The position numbers and the translations under genes are program-made. A stretch of DNA of 64,000 bases from Candidatus Bathyarchaeota archaeon A05DMB-2 (GTDB taxonomy: Archaea > Thermoproteota > Bathyarchaeia > Bathyarchaeales > Bathycorpusculaceae), in NCBI GenBank assembly GCA_018475625.1, contig JAAKEZ010000004.1, positions 1 to 64,000 on the forward strand. Direction: 5' to 3'. The notes beneath the pieces are model-generated. The model did not search any database. It was not told where the DNA came from and saw nothing but the letters and a program-made list of their open reading frames with translations. Shown here piece after piece: positions 51,900 through 60,766 of this stretch (its first letter is position 1; the number at the start of each line of letters is the position of its first letter).

Positions 51900-52682
51900 T
51901 TACAAAAGCTGAACCAAAGTCGGCACAGGTATGAATAGGTAAACGTAAATCGAAACTGCCAGAATCCCAACAGTTAACGCCAACAAAGCGAAGTCGCCCC
52001 TATGAAGTTTCAACGCATACAAGTTGGTGCGCTTTTTCGTGGCTCCCCAAGCACGCGACTCCATCGCCTCAGCCAACTCCAAGCTCCGGCGGATAGCGCT
52101 CACTATCAAAGGTATAAGCACGGGAATGTAGTTCCTGATTCTCTTCATGAAATTCCCCTTTTCCATCTCCAACCCCCGAGCCTTCTGAGCATCCATAATG
52201 GTTTGAGCTTCTTCCGCCAGAACGGGGACGAATCGCACGGCGGTGGTGAATGCGAAGGAAAACTCGTAGGGCACGCGCGTCTGCTCCAGCGCCAAGCCCA
52301 AGTGGTCAGGTGACGTGGTCAAGAAGAAAACCGAAAAGGACTCAACAAGCACCATGAAACGCAGGCTCATGGCGGTTGAGTACTCCCAGTCAGCACCAGT
52401 CAACACATACCCCGAATAGAAAAATCGGGTAACTACGTTTATTACAAATATGAATACTGCCAGAAAAGCGGCGCCCCGAAGCGACCGCAGCCACTGTCTT
52501 TGTACCCGAGCCAGCAAAACAAAAGGAAGTTGTAGTACGAAAAGTGCGAGCAAGGGTATAATCTGACCAAAGAGGATAGCCGACACGAACAAAGCAATGA
52601 CATATATGAACTTCATTCGAGGATCCAAGTTATGTATGGGCGAGTGTACTTTGCGAAACTTTAAGCCGTCAAAAATACTCAT
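51900..52682 (-). CDS. ecfT: ECF transporter transmembrane protein EcfT
   Basis: 260 residues, about five membrane segments (HNLDPRMKFIYVIALFVSAILFG) and both coupling-helix motifs (DAQKARGLEME and AMESRAWGA) that contact the ATPases. Links the EcfA pair to vitamin- or metal-binding S proteins. Overlaps the second EcfA gene by four bases. Confidence 0.93.
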   Translation of the reverse strand: MSIFDGLKFRKVHSPIHNLDPRMKFIYVIALFVSAILFGQIIPLLALFVLQLPFVLLARVQRQWLRSLRGAAFLAVFIFVINVVTRFFYSGYVLTGADWEYSTAMSLRFMVLVESFSVFFLTTSPDHLGLALEQTRVPYEFSFAFTTAVRFVPVLAEEAQTIMDAQKARGLEMEKGNFMKRIRNYIPVLIPLIVSAIRRSLELAEAMESRAWGATKKRTNLYALKLHRGDFALLALTVGILAVSIYVYLFIPVPTLVQLL

Positions 52683-53503
52683 TTCCGCCTCTCCTTCAGA
52701 GCCTTGAGAAGTATTTCTTTTGCCTCGTAGATGTCAATCACGTCCTTCGGAAGACCCAGTATCGTTAATTGCGAGAAGATTTGAGCTACCTGCGGCAAAA
52801 CAATCGACGACTGAGCCAAGACTTCAGGATTGGTGAGAATCTCTCTTCCCTCGCCGTCCGCTACTATTTTTCCTTCCCTCATCAGAATCACTCGCGGGTT
52901 GCACTCAGCTACAAATTCCACGTCGTGAGTAACTATAACGACGGTTTTTCCCTGAGACTCCATTTGAATTATGAACTGACGTAGATTCTCTTTCTGCTGG
53001 TGGTCTTGACCTATCGTGGGTTCGTCCAGAACCAGCACTTGAGGGTCCCATGCCAACACGGACGCCAGCGCAACACGTTTCCGTTCGCCACCACTGAGCA
53101 AGAAGGGCGAGGTTTTCCTGTACTGCGTTAATCCCAAAAGATTCAAAGCCCAGTCTAGCCGTTTCTCTATGACTTCTGGTTCAAACCCGAAGTTCTTCAG
53201 AGCAAACGATATCTCCTCTTCAACGGTTTCGCTGAAAAGCTGGTGGTCAGGATTTTGGAAGACAAAGCCCACATTCCTCGCTAATTCGGCTATGCTTGCT
53301 TTTCTGGTATCCACACCGTTTATGCGAACAGTGCCCTGCGTCGGCTTCAGCAAGCCGTTGAAGTGTTTGACCAGGGTTGTTTTTCCTGCGCCGTTCTGCC
53401 CCATTATGGCTATGAACTCGCCGTCTTTAATGGTCAGCGAGACACCTTTCAAGGCTTCCACGTTGCTAGGATAAACGTAATGGACATCTTCAACTTCAAT
53501 CAT
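52679..53503 (-). CDS. ECF transporter ATPase (EcfA')
   Basis: 274 residues. Walker A GQNGAGKTT, Q-loop VFQNPDHQLF, signature LSGGERKRVALAS, Walker B VLVLDEPTIGQD, C-terminal dimer-like extension. FQNPDxQ is typical of ECF ATPases. Coupled to both neighbours by ATGA overlaps. Confidence 0.94.
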   Translation of the reverse strand: MIEVEDVHYVYPSNVEALKGVSLTIKDGEFIAIMGQNGAGKTTLVKHFNGLLKPTQGTVRINGVDTRKASIAELARNVGFVFQNPDHQLFSETVEEEISFALKNFGFEPEVIEKRLDWALNLLGLTQYRKTSPFLLSGGERKRVALASVLAWDPQVLVLDEPTIGQDHQQKENLRQFIIQMESQGKTVVIVTHDVEFVAECNPRVILMREGKIVADGEGREILTNPEVLAQSSIVLPQVAQIFSQLTILGLPKDVIDIYEAKEILLKALKERRK

Positions 53504-54351
53504 TTGGCTTCCAAAACACCTCGCAGCAGTGCTGACAGCTCTTCCGACGACAGTGGCGTGACATCGCTGAGGTTAATCCCTTCTTTTTTAAGTAGCTTAT
53601 AGAGGAACGTTGCCTTTGGAATACCAACTCCTATCAAACGCGTTTCTTCAGCGCTCAAAATCTCACGTGGGGAGCCGTCGAAACAGACCTTTCCTTCATC
53701 CATGATTATTATGTGGTTAGCGTATTTCGCGGTTAAATCCAATCTGTGCTCTACAAGCACGACGGTTATCCCAATTTTCTGGTTAAGCTCATAGATGACA
53801 TCGAATATTTTCTCCGCGCTCAACGGGTCAAGAAAGGACGTTGGCTCATCTAAAACTATAATCTCAGGCTGCATGGCAAGGACAGCCGCTATTGCAACCC
53901 TTTGCTGCTGACCCCCTGAAACTTCGTGCGGTGACCTTTCACGCAGGTCGTAAATGCCCGTGAGGTTCAGCGCCCAATCCACGCGTTTCCGCATCTCTTC
54001 TCTGGGGTAGCCAAGGTTTTCAAGCCCGAAAGCCACATCTTTTTCAACGGACAAGGCGAAAAGCTGGTTTTCAGGGTTTTGAAACACTAAGCCCACGTGC
54101 TTTGCCATTTCATACGTCTGGTGCTGTGTCACGTCCATGCCGGCGACGATGACTTCTCCTTTGAGTTCGCCTTGGTAGAAGTGAGGGATTAGCCCGTTGA
54201 AGCATCGGCACAAAGTTGTTTTTCCGCATCCGCTGGGACCTGTTATCAGGACAAATTCGCCCTTTTCCACTTTTATGGTAACATCGCTGATGGACGGTTT
54301 GGTTGCGCCCGGATAGATGTATGAGGCGTTTTTTGTTTCTATTATAGCCAT
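53500..54351 (-). CDS. ECF transporter ATPase (EcfA)
   Basis: 283 residues. Walker A GPSGCGKTT, Q-loop VFQNPENQLF, signature VSGGQQQRVAIA, Walker B IIVLDEPTSFLDP. First gene of the EcfA-EcfA'-EcfT module. No substrate-binding S component lies next to it, so the module likely serves several S proteins elsewhere (group II). Confidence 0.94.
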   Translation of the reverse strand: MAIIETKNASYIYPGATKPSISDVTIKVEKGEFVLITGPSGCGKTTLCRCFNGLIPHFYQGELKGEVIVAGMDVTQHQTYEMAKHVGLVFQNPENQLFALSVEKDVAFGLENLGYPREEMRKRVDWALNLTGIYDLRERSPHEVSGGQQQRVAIAAVLAMQPEIIVLDEPTSFLDPLSAEKIFDVIYELNQKIGITVVLVEHRLDLTAKYANHIIIMDEGKVCFDGSPREILSAEETRLIGVGIPKATFLYKLLKKEGINLSDVTPLSSEELSALLRGVLEAK

Positions 54352-54409
54352 GTTTTGGGCTTGCTCCTTTGTTAACCGCGCTGATTTTCCATTTAAGAGT
54401 AGCTACTCA

Positions 54410-55402
54410 TTATTGTTTAGCCATCTTTTCCTTAAGCAACCGAAAGCAGCGTTTGAGTCCCAGCTCCACATCGCCAACACCGTTGACTCCCGCGGCTGTG
54501 GCGTGCCCACCTCCCATTCCACGAAGATACTCCCCCAGAGGCTTGGCGATGTCTCTTCCCAGATGAATACCTGTTTCCAAGCTGAAATCGCGGGTACAAC
54601 GCATGCTTATCTCGATGTTATCTTTTTTTTGCCCTGCCACCGCTGCCATGTGTGCACCCAAATCCACCAGCGCTCTCGCCGCCGAAGCCTGGTAGGCGCT
54701 GACGTGTGATAACGCGATTATCCAGTTTCCGATTTTCAGCAGCTTCGCTCTTCGGCAAGCCTTCATCCTCGCCACGCGCTCAGAAAAGTCCATGGGTAAA
54801 GAAAGCGTAGCCAACGTTTCTTGAGCGTTAACGCCTAATCCGCCGAGTTCCGCGATTGTCTGGAACGTTGAAGAGTTTGCTAGGACGAAGTGGCGCGTGT
54901 CGAAAGCTATGCCTAAAAACAACGCCTTAGCCACGTTTAAGTCTGGCTTAGCGTCGAGCTCCTTGTAAAAGCTGTAGATTATCTCGCATGTTGAGGCGGC
55001 TTCCTCATGTGTTATGATAAGCTTGGCTAATTGCTCAGTTTCAGGATGAGCCGCGTGATGGTCAATTACTACTATGGGCGACGCTGTTTTCGTTATTCTT
55101 TCAGCCAAACTACCAAGTTGCTGAATCGTGTTAGTGTCCAACAGAATTATAGCGTCGGCTTTTTCAACGTTGGGGTTTTCATTCACAACTATCGGAATGG
55201 ACTTCAACACATGCTTTGAAAGCCTGCTTATCCCATTGCCTGTTCCAATCTCAACAGACATGTTTGGTTTGAACATTTTTATCAAGCACTGTAAAGCGTA
55301 GGCTGAACAAATGGCGTCCGGGTCTGAGTTGTGGTGGCATAGCAGAAGCACGCGGCTCGCGTTGTTTTCATCTAGAATTTTGATTATTTCGGTGGCTGTC
55401 AT
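54410..55402 (-). CDS. DHH/DHHA1 family phosphoesterase
   Basis: 330 residues. Motifs: LCHHNSDPDAICSAYAL (I), ILLDTN (II), VVIDHHAAHPE (III), FDTRHFV (IV) and the DHHA1 end GGGHATAAGV. A RecJ/NrnA-like exonuclease or nano-RNase. Start overlaps the DUF3194 gene (ATGA); the order prefoldin-DUF3194-DHH is common in archaea. Confidence 0.93.
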   Translation of the reverse strand: MTATEIIKILDENNASRVLLLCHHNSDPDAICSAYALQCLIKMFKPNMSVEIGTGNGISRLSKHVLKSIPIVVNENPNVEKADAIILLDTNTIQQLGSLAERITKTASPIVVIDHHAAHPETEQLAKLIITHEEAASTCEIIYSFYKELDAKPDLNVAKALFLGIAFDTRHFVLANSSTFQTIAELGGLGVNAQETLATLSLPMDFSERVARMKACRRAKLLKIGNWIIALSHVSAYQASAARALVDLGAHMAAVAGQKKDNIEISMRCTRDFSLETGIHLGRDIAKPLGEYLRGMGGGHATAAGVNGVGDVELGLKRCFRLLKEKMAKQ

Positions 55403-55686
55403 TTTATTTTTCTCAGGTATTTTTCACTGGCTTTTACCGCTTCCTTAACTGCTTCGCCCGCTAATGCATCGGCGTCAACGTTTTTCGCCTGCGGTGATAG
55501 CGCCAACTCTACTTCAACCGTTAAGTTTAAGGGTTTTGCTCCTTCTGCTTCCACGCTTATGTCCAGCCTCTCCACCATTTTAGAGGAAACTTTGGCGAGA
55601 ATGTGTTTTCTAGCCGCGTTCTCCGCGGTTGTGCACAACGTTTCAATCTGCTCGGTGGTTAACTCGGGAATTTCAAGCTTATCCAC
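55399..55686 (-). CDS. DUF3194 family protein
   Basis: About 95 residues: LEIPELTTEQIETLCTTAE, AARKHILAKVSSKMVERLDI, VEVELALSP. Small alpha/beta protein of unknown function found next to prefoldin beta. I start at GTG 55686 because AAGGTGA lies five bases before; GTG at 55695 is possible. Longer frames run into the prefoldin gene. Confidence 0.82.
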   Translation of the reverse strand: MDKLEIPELTTEQIETLCTTAENAARKHILAKVSSKMVERLDISVEAEGAKPLNLTVEVELALSPQAKNVDADALAGEAVKEAVKASEKYLRKIK

Positions 55687-55705
55687 GAGTTTCACCTTAA
55701 CTAAG

Positions 55706-56077
55706 CTACGGCGAAGGCGGCGAAACAGGGCTGAGGTCTTGTTGCAGTTTTGTCTGGGCATCTTTCACTTGGCTGCGTATTCGTTCTTCCTGCTTGGCGA
55801 GGACCGTGCTTCGCGTGTTAAGCAGCTCTTTCCGTTCCACCAGTTCCTCGGTTATCTTCGCTTTGTCACCTTTCACCAGAAGCGAACCGACCGCCTTGTA
55901 AATTACCGCGTCGTCAGGAGTCTTCTGCAGCTCGCTTATGGTCTGTTCTACTTCGGTTTGCTCCATCTCCACCTGCTGTTTCTGCGCCAAAATCGACTGC
56001 AGAGTTTGCTGAAGCTGTTGAAGTCTTAACAGTCGTTCTTGAACTTGAGGAGGTAACTTTGAGATTTCGTCACTCAT
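55706..56077 (-). CDS. pfdB: Prefoldin subunit beta
   Basis: 123 residues: two helices joined by a beta hairpin (LPPQVQERLLRLQQLQQTLQSI; DAVIYKAVGSLLVKG; ELVERKELLNTR). Part of the hexameric chaperone handing unfolded proteins to the thermosome. Divergent from psmA with a 225-base gap that contains the psmA promoter-like AGTTTAAATAGG (56223-56234). Confidence 0.95.
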   Translation of the reverse strand: MSDEISKLPPQVQERLLRLQQLQQTLQSILAQKQQVEMEQTEVEQTISELQKTPDDAVIYKAVGSLLVKGDKAKITEELVERKELLNTRSTVLAKQEERIRSQVKDAQTKLQQDLSPVSPPSP

Positions 56078-56302
56078 CTTTTACCCTTCCGTCTGCACAG
56101 CAATAAGCACAGCCCTTAATTAAGCATTTTCCAATCAATGTGAACACGGGAGCGCATCAAACTCGAATAGCAGAATGATAGAATCCTCGGCTAACGTCAA
56201 CTGGGGCGCTGCATCAAACTACAGTTTAAATAGGAAAGGTTTTTAGTTAAGTTGTTATATGAAACTGTGCAAAGTGTATAGCGTAATTAAGAGGTTAACA
56301 TT

Positions 56303-57031
56303 ATGTCCGTGTTTGCAGCACCAGGAGCATACGACCGCGCCATAACGGTTTTCTCTCCAGATGGGCGGCTTTTCCAAGTTGAATACGCCATGGAATTAGT
56401 GAATCGGGGCGCAACAATTCTAGGGATCCAATGCACAGAAGGAGTAGTTCTAGCTTCAGAAGAAAACATCGAAGCCCTTGAAGAAGCAGGATACTCATGG
56501 AAAATCTTCAGGGTTGACGAGCATGTAGGCGCCGCGATAGTTGGTTTAAGCTCCGACGCCAGAATACTTATCGATCAAGCGCGCATCTACGCGCAAAGCA
56601 ACAAGCTCACCTACGACGAACCCATCGACATCGAAGTCGTAACCAAACGCATATGCGACATACAGCAGATGTACACGCAGCACGCAGGCGTCCGACCCTT
56701 CGGAGTAAGCCTAATCTTCGGCGGAGTGGACAAAACAGGCACCCGCGTTTTCGGAACACACCCAAGCGGAACCTACAGAGGCTACAAAGCCACGGCTTTA
56801 GGCGCTGGAAGAGAAACAGTCCTTGCGGTACTTAAGGACGAATACCGTGAAGATTTAAGCTTAGAAGACAGCACAAAACTCGCAGTGAAATGCCTCGTCA
56901 AAGCTTTGGAAGCCCGGCAACTGCCGCCCAGAATCAAAGTAGCCGTAATCCCCACAGCAACGAAGAGACTGGAAATGTTGACCGACGAATCGATAGAAGG
57001 CTATATCAAAGAGCTGGGTTCGAGCAAGTGA
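56303..57031 (+). CDS. psmA: Proteasome subunit alpha
   Basis: 242 residues. Alpha-subunit signature YDRAITVFSPDGRLFQVEYAMELV at the N-terminus, gate residues present; RPFGVSLIFGGVD in the middle. Forms the outer rings of the 20S proteasome. First of a plus-strand run: psmA, SBDS, rrp4, rrp41, rrp42, rpl37ae, a conserved archaeal superoperon. Confidence 0.97.
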   Translation: MSVFAAPGAYDRAITVFSPDGRLFQVEYAMELVNRGATILGIQCTEGVVLASEENIEALEEAGYSWKIFRVDEHVGAAIVGLSSDARILIDQARIYAQSNKLTYDEPIDIEVVTKRICDIQQMYTQHAGVRPFGVSLIFGGVDKTGTRVFGTHPSGTYRGYKATALGAGRETVLAVLKDEYREDLSLEDSTKLAVKCLVKALEARQLPPRIKVAVIPTATKRLEMLTDESIEGYIKELGSSK

Positions 57032-57038
57032 AAACTGG

Positions 57039-57728
57039 ATGAGTGAGAAGTACACCGTTGCACGCTTGACAAAAGACAACGAACATTTTGAAATTCTGGT
57101 TAAACCCCAGAAAGCGTTAGACTACCGCACTGGAAAAATCGCTGGAATAACAGAGGTTCTGGCAGCTGACTTCATATTCTCAGACGCCAACAAAGGCACA
57201 AAGGTTTCAGAAGAACAGATGCGCAAGGCTTTCGGAACCACCGACCCACTGAAAATCGCGGACATAATCCTCAAGAAAGGCACGCTTCAACTCACCACAG
57301 AGCAAAGGCACAAGATGATTGAGGACAAACGAAAACAAATAATCGACTTCATCTCACGGCAAGCAGTTGATCCGAAAACCAACTTGCCGCATCCACCCAT
57401 GCGTATAGAAAACGCCATGGAGCAAATCCGATACCCAATAGACCCCTACAAACCCGTGGAAGAACAAGCCAAAGAGATTGTAAAACTCCTGCGCCCCATC
57501 CTGCCTTTGAAAATCGAACAGATATCCGTGGGCGTCCGCATACCCGCAGAATACTCAGCAAGAGCTTACGGCGCAATGAAGAGCTTCGGCACCATAAAAA
57601 AAGAGGAATGGCGCGCAGACGGCTCATGGTACGGCGTTATAGAAATGCCTGCCGGCTCATACGCTTCGTTTCTTAACAAACTTGGAGACGTAACTAAAGG
57701 AAGTGGAGAAGCGAAAGTAGTCACATAA
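57039..57728 (+). CDS. Ribosome maturation protein SBDS
   Basis: 229 residues with the three SBDS domains. N-terminal FYSH domain (LVKPQKALDYRTGK; TEVLAADFIFSDANKG), helical middle (RQAVDPKTNLPHPPMRIENAM), C-terminal ferredoxin-like domain. Acts in release of aIF6 from the large ribosomal subunit. Seven bases after psmA. Confidence 0.96.
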   Translation: MSEKYTVARLTKDNEHFEILVKPQKALDYRTGKIAGITEVLAADFIFSDANKGTKVSEEQMRKAFGTTDPLKIADIILKKGTLQLTTEQRHKMIEDKRKQIIDFISRQAVDPKTNLPHPPMRIENAMEQIRYPIDPYKPVEEQAKEIVKLLRPILPLKIEQISVGVRIPAEYSARAYGAMKSFGTIKKEEWRADGSWYGVIEMPAGSYASFLNKLGDVTKGSGEAKVVT

Positions 57729-57752
57729 AACTAATGGAGGTTAAATGAGTTA

Positions 57753-58460
57753 ATGCCAACATTTTTCGAGAAAAAACAGGTCGTAACGCCTGGAGAACTG
57801 CTCGCTGAAGGCGATTACTTAGCCGGCGAGAACACATACATGGAAGAAAAAAAGATCTACGCCTCACGAATCGGGCTAGCAGATCTTGACAACAAAAAAG
57901 TCAACGTTGTCGCCTTGAGAGCGTTCTACGTTCCAAAGATAGGCGACATAGTAATAGGCACAGTCAAGGAAGTCGGATTCAACGGCTGGACAGTAGACAT
58001 CAAAGCCCCCTACACGGCGCTTTTAAGAGCATCAGACGTTCTAAGCAGACCGTTCAAACCGCAAAACGACGAATTATCACAGGTCCTCAACGCGGGAGAC
58101 CTGATTGTTGCCAAAATAGCTTCGTACGATAGAGCCCACGACCCACAACTCACAGTCGGTGAGCCTGGTCTGGGAAAAATAACCCGTGGACAAATAATGC
58201 AAGTGACACCGACAAAAATTCCTCGCGTAATTGGCAGGAAAGGCTCCATGATTTCCATGATAAAACAGGAAACAGGCTGCCAAATAATCCTTGGACTCAA
58301 CGGAGTCATCCTGATCACTGGAAAAAACCCAGAGCACGAAGAACTCGCCATGATGGCTATCAAAAAAATCGAAGAAGAATCCCACACAAGCGGTCTTACA
58401 GACCGTATTACGCAACTTTTAAAAGAAGAAAAAGCAAAACTGGAGGAAAATAAGGAATGA
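57753..58460 (+). CDS. rrp4: Exosome RNA-binding subunit Rrp4
   Basis: 235 residues: N-terminal domain ([20 protein letters not shown]), S1 domain ([20 protein letters not shown]), KH domain ([19 protein letters not shown]). Caps the Rrp41/Rrp42 ring and recruits RNA. Overlaps rrp41 by four bases. Confidence 0.96.
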   Translation: MPTFFEKKQVVTPGELLAEGDYLAGENTYMEEKKIYASRIGLADLDNKKVNVVALRAFYVPKIGDIVIGTVKEVGFNGWTVDIKAPYTALLRASDVLSRPFKPQNDELSQVLNAGDLIVAKIASYDRAHDPQLTVGEPGLGKITRGQIMQVTPTKIPRVIGRKGSMISMIKQETGCQIILGLNGVILITGKNPEHEELAMMAIKKIEEESHTSGLTDRITQLLKEEKAKLEENKE

Positions 58461-59197
58461 ATGAAAAACCTGAAAAACTAATCGATAAAAAAGGCTGCCG
58501 GCTAGACGGTAGAAAAGCAGATGAATTAAGACCCTTAAAACTTGAAGTAGGCGTCTTGGCAAACGCTGACGGCTCAGCCTACATCGAGCATGGGAAAAAC
58601 AAGATTCTAGCCGCAGTGTTCGGTCCAAGAGAGATGCATCCCAAACACTTGTCACTTCCAGACCGCATGGTGATACGATGCCGCTATCACATGGCACCTT
58701 TCTCCGTGCAGGAACGCAAGTCACCAGCACCCTCACGAAGGGAGGTAGAACTCTCAAAAGTGATAAGGGAGTCGTTGGAGCCATCTCTGTTTGTGGAGTT
58801 GTACCCGAGAACCGGCATAGACCTTTTCATCGAGGTCCTGCAGGCTGACGGCGGAACAAGATGTGCCAGCATCACTGCGGCTTCCTTAGCAATAGCCGAT
58901 GCTGGTATTCCGATGCGCGACTTAGTGGCTGCATGTGCTGCGGGGAAAGTTGATGACACAGTGGTTGTGGACTTGTTCGATTTAGAGGACAAGCTCGGAG
59001 TGGCCGATGTTCCCTTGGCTTTGATGCCTAACTTGAACGCGGTGACACTGCTGCAGATGGATGGAATTCTCACACCTGAAGAGTTTGAGCAAGCGGTGAA
59101 CATGGCAATGGAAGGCTGCAAGAAGATTTACGCTATGCAAAAAGACGCTTTAAAAACGAAGTATATGGCTATTAAAGAGGAGGTTGAAGAAGAGTAA
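58457..59197 (+). CDS. rrp41: Exosome phosphorolytic subunit Rrp41
   Basis: 246 residues, RNase PH fold: [53 protein letters not shown]. Catalytic subunit of the archaeal exosome. Its stop shares one base with the rrp42 start. Confidence 0.96.
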   Translation: MNEKPEKLIDKKGCRLDGRKADELRPLKLEVGVLANADGSAYIEHGKNKILAAVFGPREMHPKHLSLPDRMVIRCRYHMAPFSVQERKSPAPSRREVELSKVIRESLEPSLFVELYPRTGIDLFIEVLQADGGTRCASITAASLAIADAGIPMRDLVAACAAGKVDDTVVVDLFDLEDKLGVADVPLALMPNLNAVTLLQMDGILTPEEFEQAVNMAMEGCKKIYAMQKDALKTKYMAIKEEVEEE

Positions 59198-59988
59198 TGT
59201 CATCGCTAGTCACGCGTGTCAAGCTGAAGCAGATAGAGCAGTTGATTGCGAAGGGAAAACGCCTTGACGGAAGAGGCATAAACGACTACCGAGAAATCAA
59301 GATTGAACAAGGACTCATCGAAAAGGCTGAAGGCTCCGCCAGAGTGCTTCTGGGAAAAACCGAGGTTCTCGTCGGAACCAAGGTTGAAACAGGTGAACCG
59401 TTTCCAGACACACCTAACGAAGGAGTGTTAACCGTAAACGCTGAACTCGTGCCTTTGGCATCACCCAGTTTTGAGCCGGGCCCACCAGACGAAAACTCCA
59501 TAGAGCTTGCCAGAATAGTTGACAGAGGCATCAGAGAGTCGAAAGCCATCGCCACTGAAAAACTGTGCATTGAGCCAGGGAAGAATGTGTTCGTTGTCTT
59601 CGTTGACATTTATGTGCTTAACCACGACGGAAACTTGATTGACGCTTCCGCTTTAGCCGCGGTTGCCGCGTTGCTTAACACGAAGATGCCTAACTACGAA
59701 GTCGAAGATGGAGAAGTCAAGATAAAGACAGGATATACACCGTTGCCCCTGAAAAGCCACCCAATAACGGTAACTCTTGGAAAGATAAACGGCACCCTGA
59801 TTGTGGACCCATGGCTGGAAGAGGAGCAAGTGATGGACTCACGAATTTCTATGGCAATCAACGAGGAAGGCAACATCTGCGCCATACAAAAGGGCGGTTC
59901 GGGATTCTTCACACCGCAACAGATTTTAGAAGCAAAAAACATTGCCATAGAAAAAGCTGCAGAACTACGGAAAAAACTAGGCTGGTAA
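59197..59988 (+). CDS. rrp42: Exosome subunit Rrp42
   Basis: 263 residues, RNase PH fold without the catalytic set: RLDGRGINDYREIKIEQG, VGTKVETGEPFPDTPNEG, CIEPGKNVFVVFVDIYVLNHDGNLIDAS. Structural partner of Rrp41 in the hexameric ring. Confidence 0.96.
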   Translation: MSSLVTRVKLKQIEQLIAKGKRLDGRGINDYREIKIEQGLIEKAEGSARVLLGKTEVLVGTKVETGEPFPDTPNEGVLTVNAELVPLASPSFEPGPPDENSIELARIVDRGIRESKAIATEKLCIEPGKNVFVVFVDIYVLNHDGNLIDASALAAVAALLNTKMPNYEVEDGEVKIKTGYTPLPLKSHPITVTLGKINGTLIVDPWLEEEQVMDSRISMAINEEGNICAIQKGGSGFFTPQQILEAKNIAIEKAAELRKKLGW

Positions 59989-59993
59989 AAAAG

Positions 59994-60296
59994 TTGCCGA
60001 AAACAAAGAAAGTAGGTCCAACACGTGGTTTAGGAACCCGTTATGGCTCAACTGTTAGAAAACGCTACATAAAAGTCATCACGGAACTGAAGAAACCTCA
60101 CAAATGCCCACAATGCGGCTTCGTAAGGGTTAAACGCGAAAGCGTGGGCGTCTGGAAATGTCGAAAATGCAACTACACATTTGCAGGCGGAGCTTACACA
60201 CCAGTCACAAAGCTCGGCGTTGTGGCGAAGCGCGCCGCCAAAGGCGCACCCATAGAAGAGACACCTCCCGCTGAGGCAGAAGAAGAAAGCGAATAA
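59994..60296 (+). CDS. rpl37ae: Ribosomal protein L37Ae
   Basis: 100 residues: KKVGPTRGLGTRYGSTVRKR and zinc ribbon CPQCGFVRVKRESVGVWKCRKC, then an unusually long acidic tail (EETPPAEAEEESE). TTG start at 59994, five bases after rrp42; longer frames upstream lie inside rrp42. The small polymerase subunit gene rpoP, often next in archaea, is absent here. Confidence 0.95.
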   Translation: MPKTKKVGPTRGLGTRYGSTVRKRYIKVITELKKPHKCPQCGFVRVKRESVGVWKCRKCNYTFAGGAYTPVTKLGVVAKRAAKGAPIEETPPAEAEEESE

Positions 60297-60350
60297 ACCC
60301 TTTTTCTCCAGTCTTCCTTTCACTTTTCTGGGTTCAGTTGGTACCTTAAA

Positions 60351-60363
60351 CGAATTTATAAAG
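60351..60363 (+). promoter_or_regulatory. Promoter of pcc1
   Basis: CGAATTTATAAAG: BRE-like CGAA followed by a consensus TATA box about 45 bases before the pcc1 start, implying its own transcript separate from rpl37ae. Confidence 0.6.
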
Positions 60364-60400
60364 CGCTTGTTTTCTAAGTACAGTCAGAAGATGAACCTCG

Positions 60401-60655
60401 ATGAAGGCGAAGGCAACTGTTCGCTTGCGTTTTTCATCAGGGAAACAACTCGACACTGTATTAGATGCTTTATTGCCAGAAGCCACTGCCCCAGTTAATA
60501 GACGTTCCAAGATAACTTTTGAAAAACAGGAAAATTATCTCGTTTTCACGATTGAGGCAGAGGACACAGTTGCTCTGCGGGCGTCATTAAACGCTTACCT
60601 CAGGTGGATAGGCTCCGCGGCGAAAGTTCTAAGAGTGATAGAAGATTCCAAATAA
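60401..60655 (+). CDS. pcc1: KEOPS complex subunit Pcc1
   Basis: 84 residues: KATVRLRFSSGKQLDTVLDALLPE, FEKQENYLVFTIEAEDTVALRASLNAYLRWI. Dimerisation subunit of KEOPS, which makes the t6A37 tRNA modification. Standard length. Confidence 0.92.
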   Translation: MKAKATVRLRFSSGKQLDTVLDALLPEATAPVNRRSKITFEKQENYLVFTIEAEDTVALRASLNAYLRWIGSAAKVLRVIEDSK

Positions 60656-60766
60656 TGTTTTAAAAAGCTCAATTCACCTTTCCAGTAGAGCGGGTTCGGC
60701 ATCCCAAAAAACTGATAAACCCAAACCAACACTAGTTCATTAACAGTTTTTACGAGGTTTTGATGA

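Noticed and set aside
59811-59993. N-terminal extension of L37Ae
   Set aside because: Lies inside rrp42 in another frame; the TTG at 59994 gives the normal L37Ae start.
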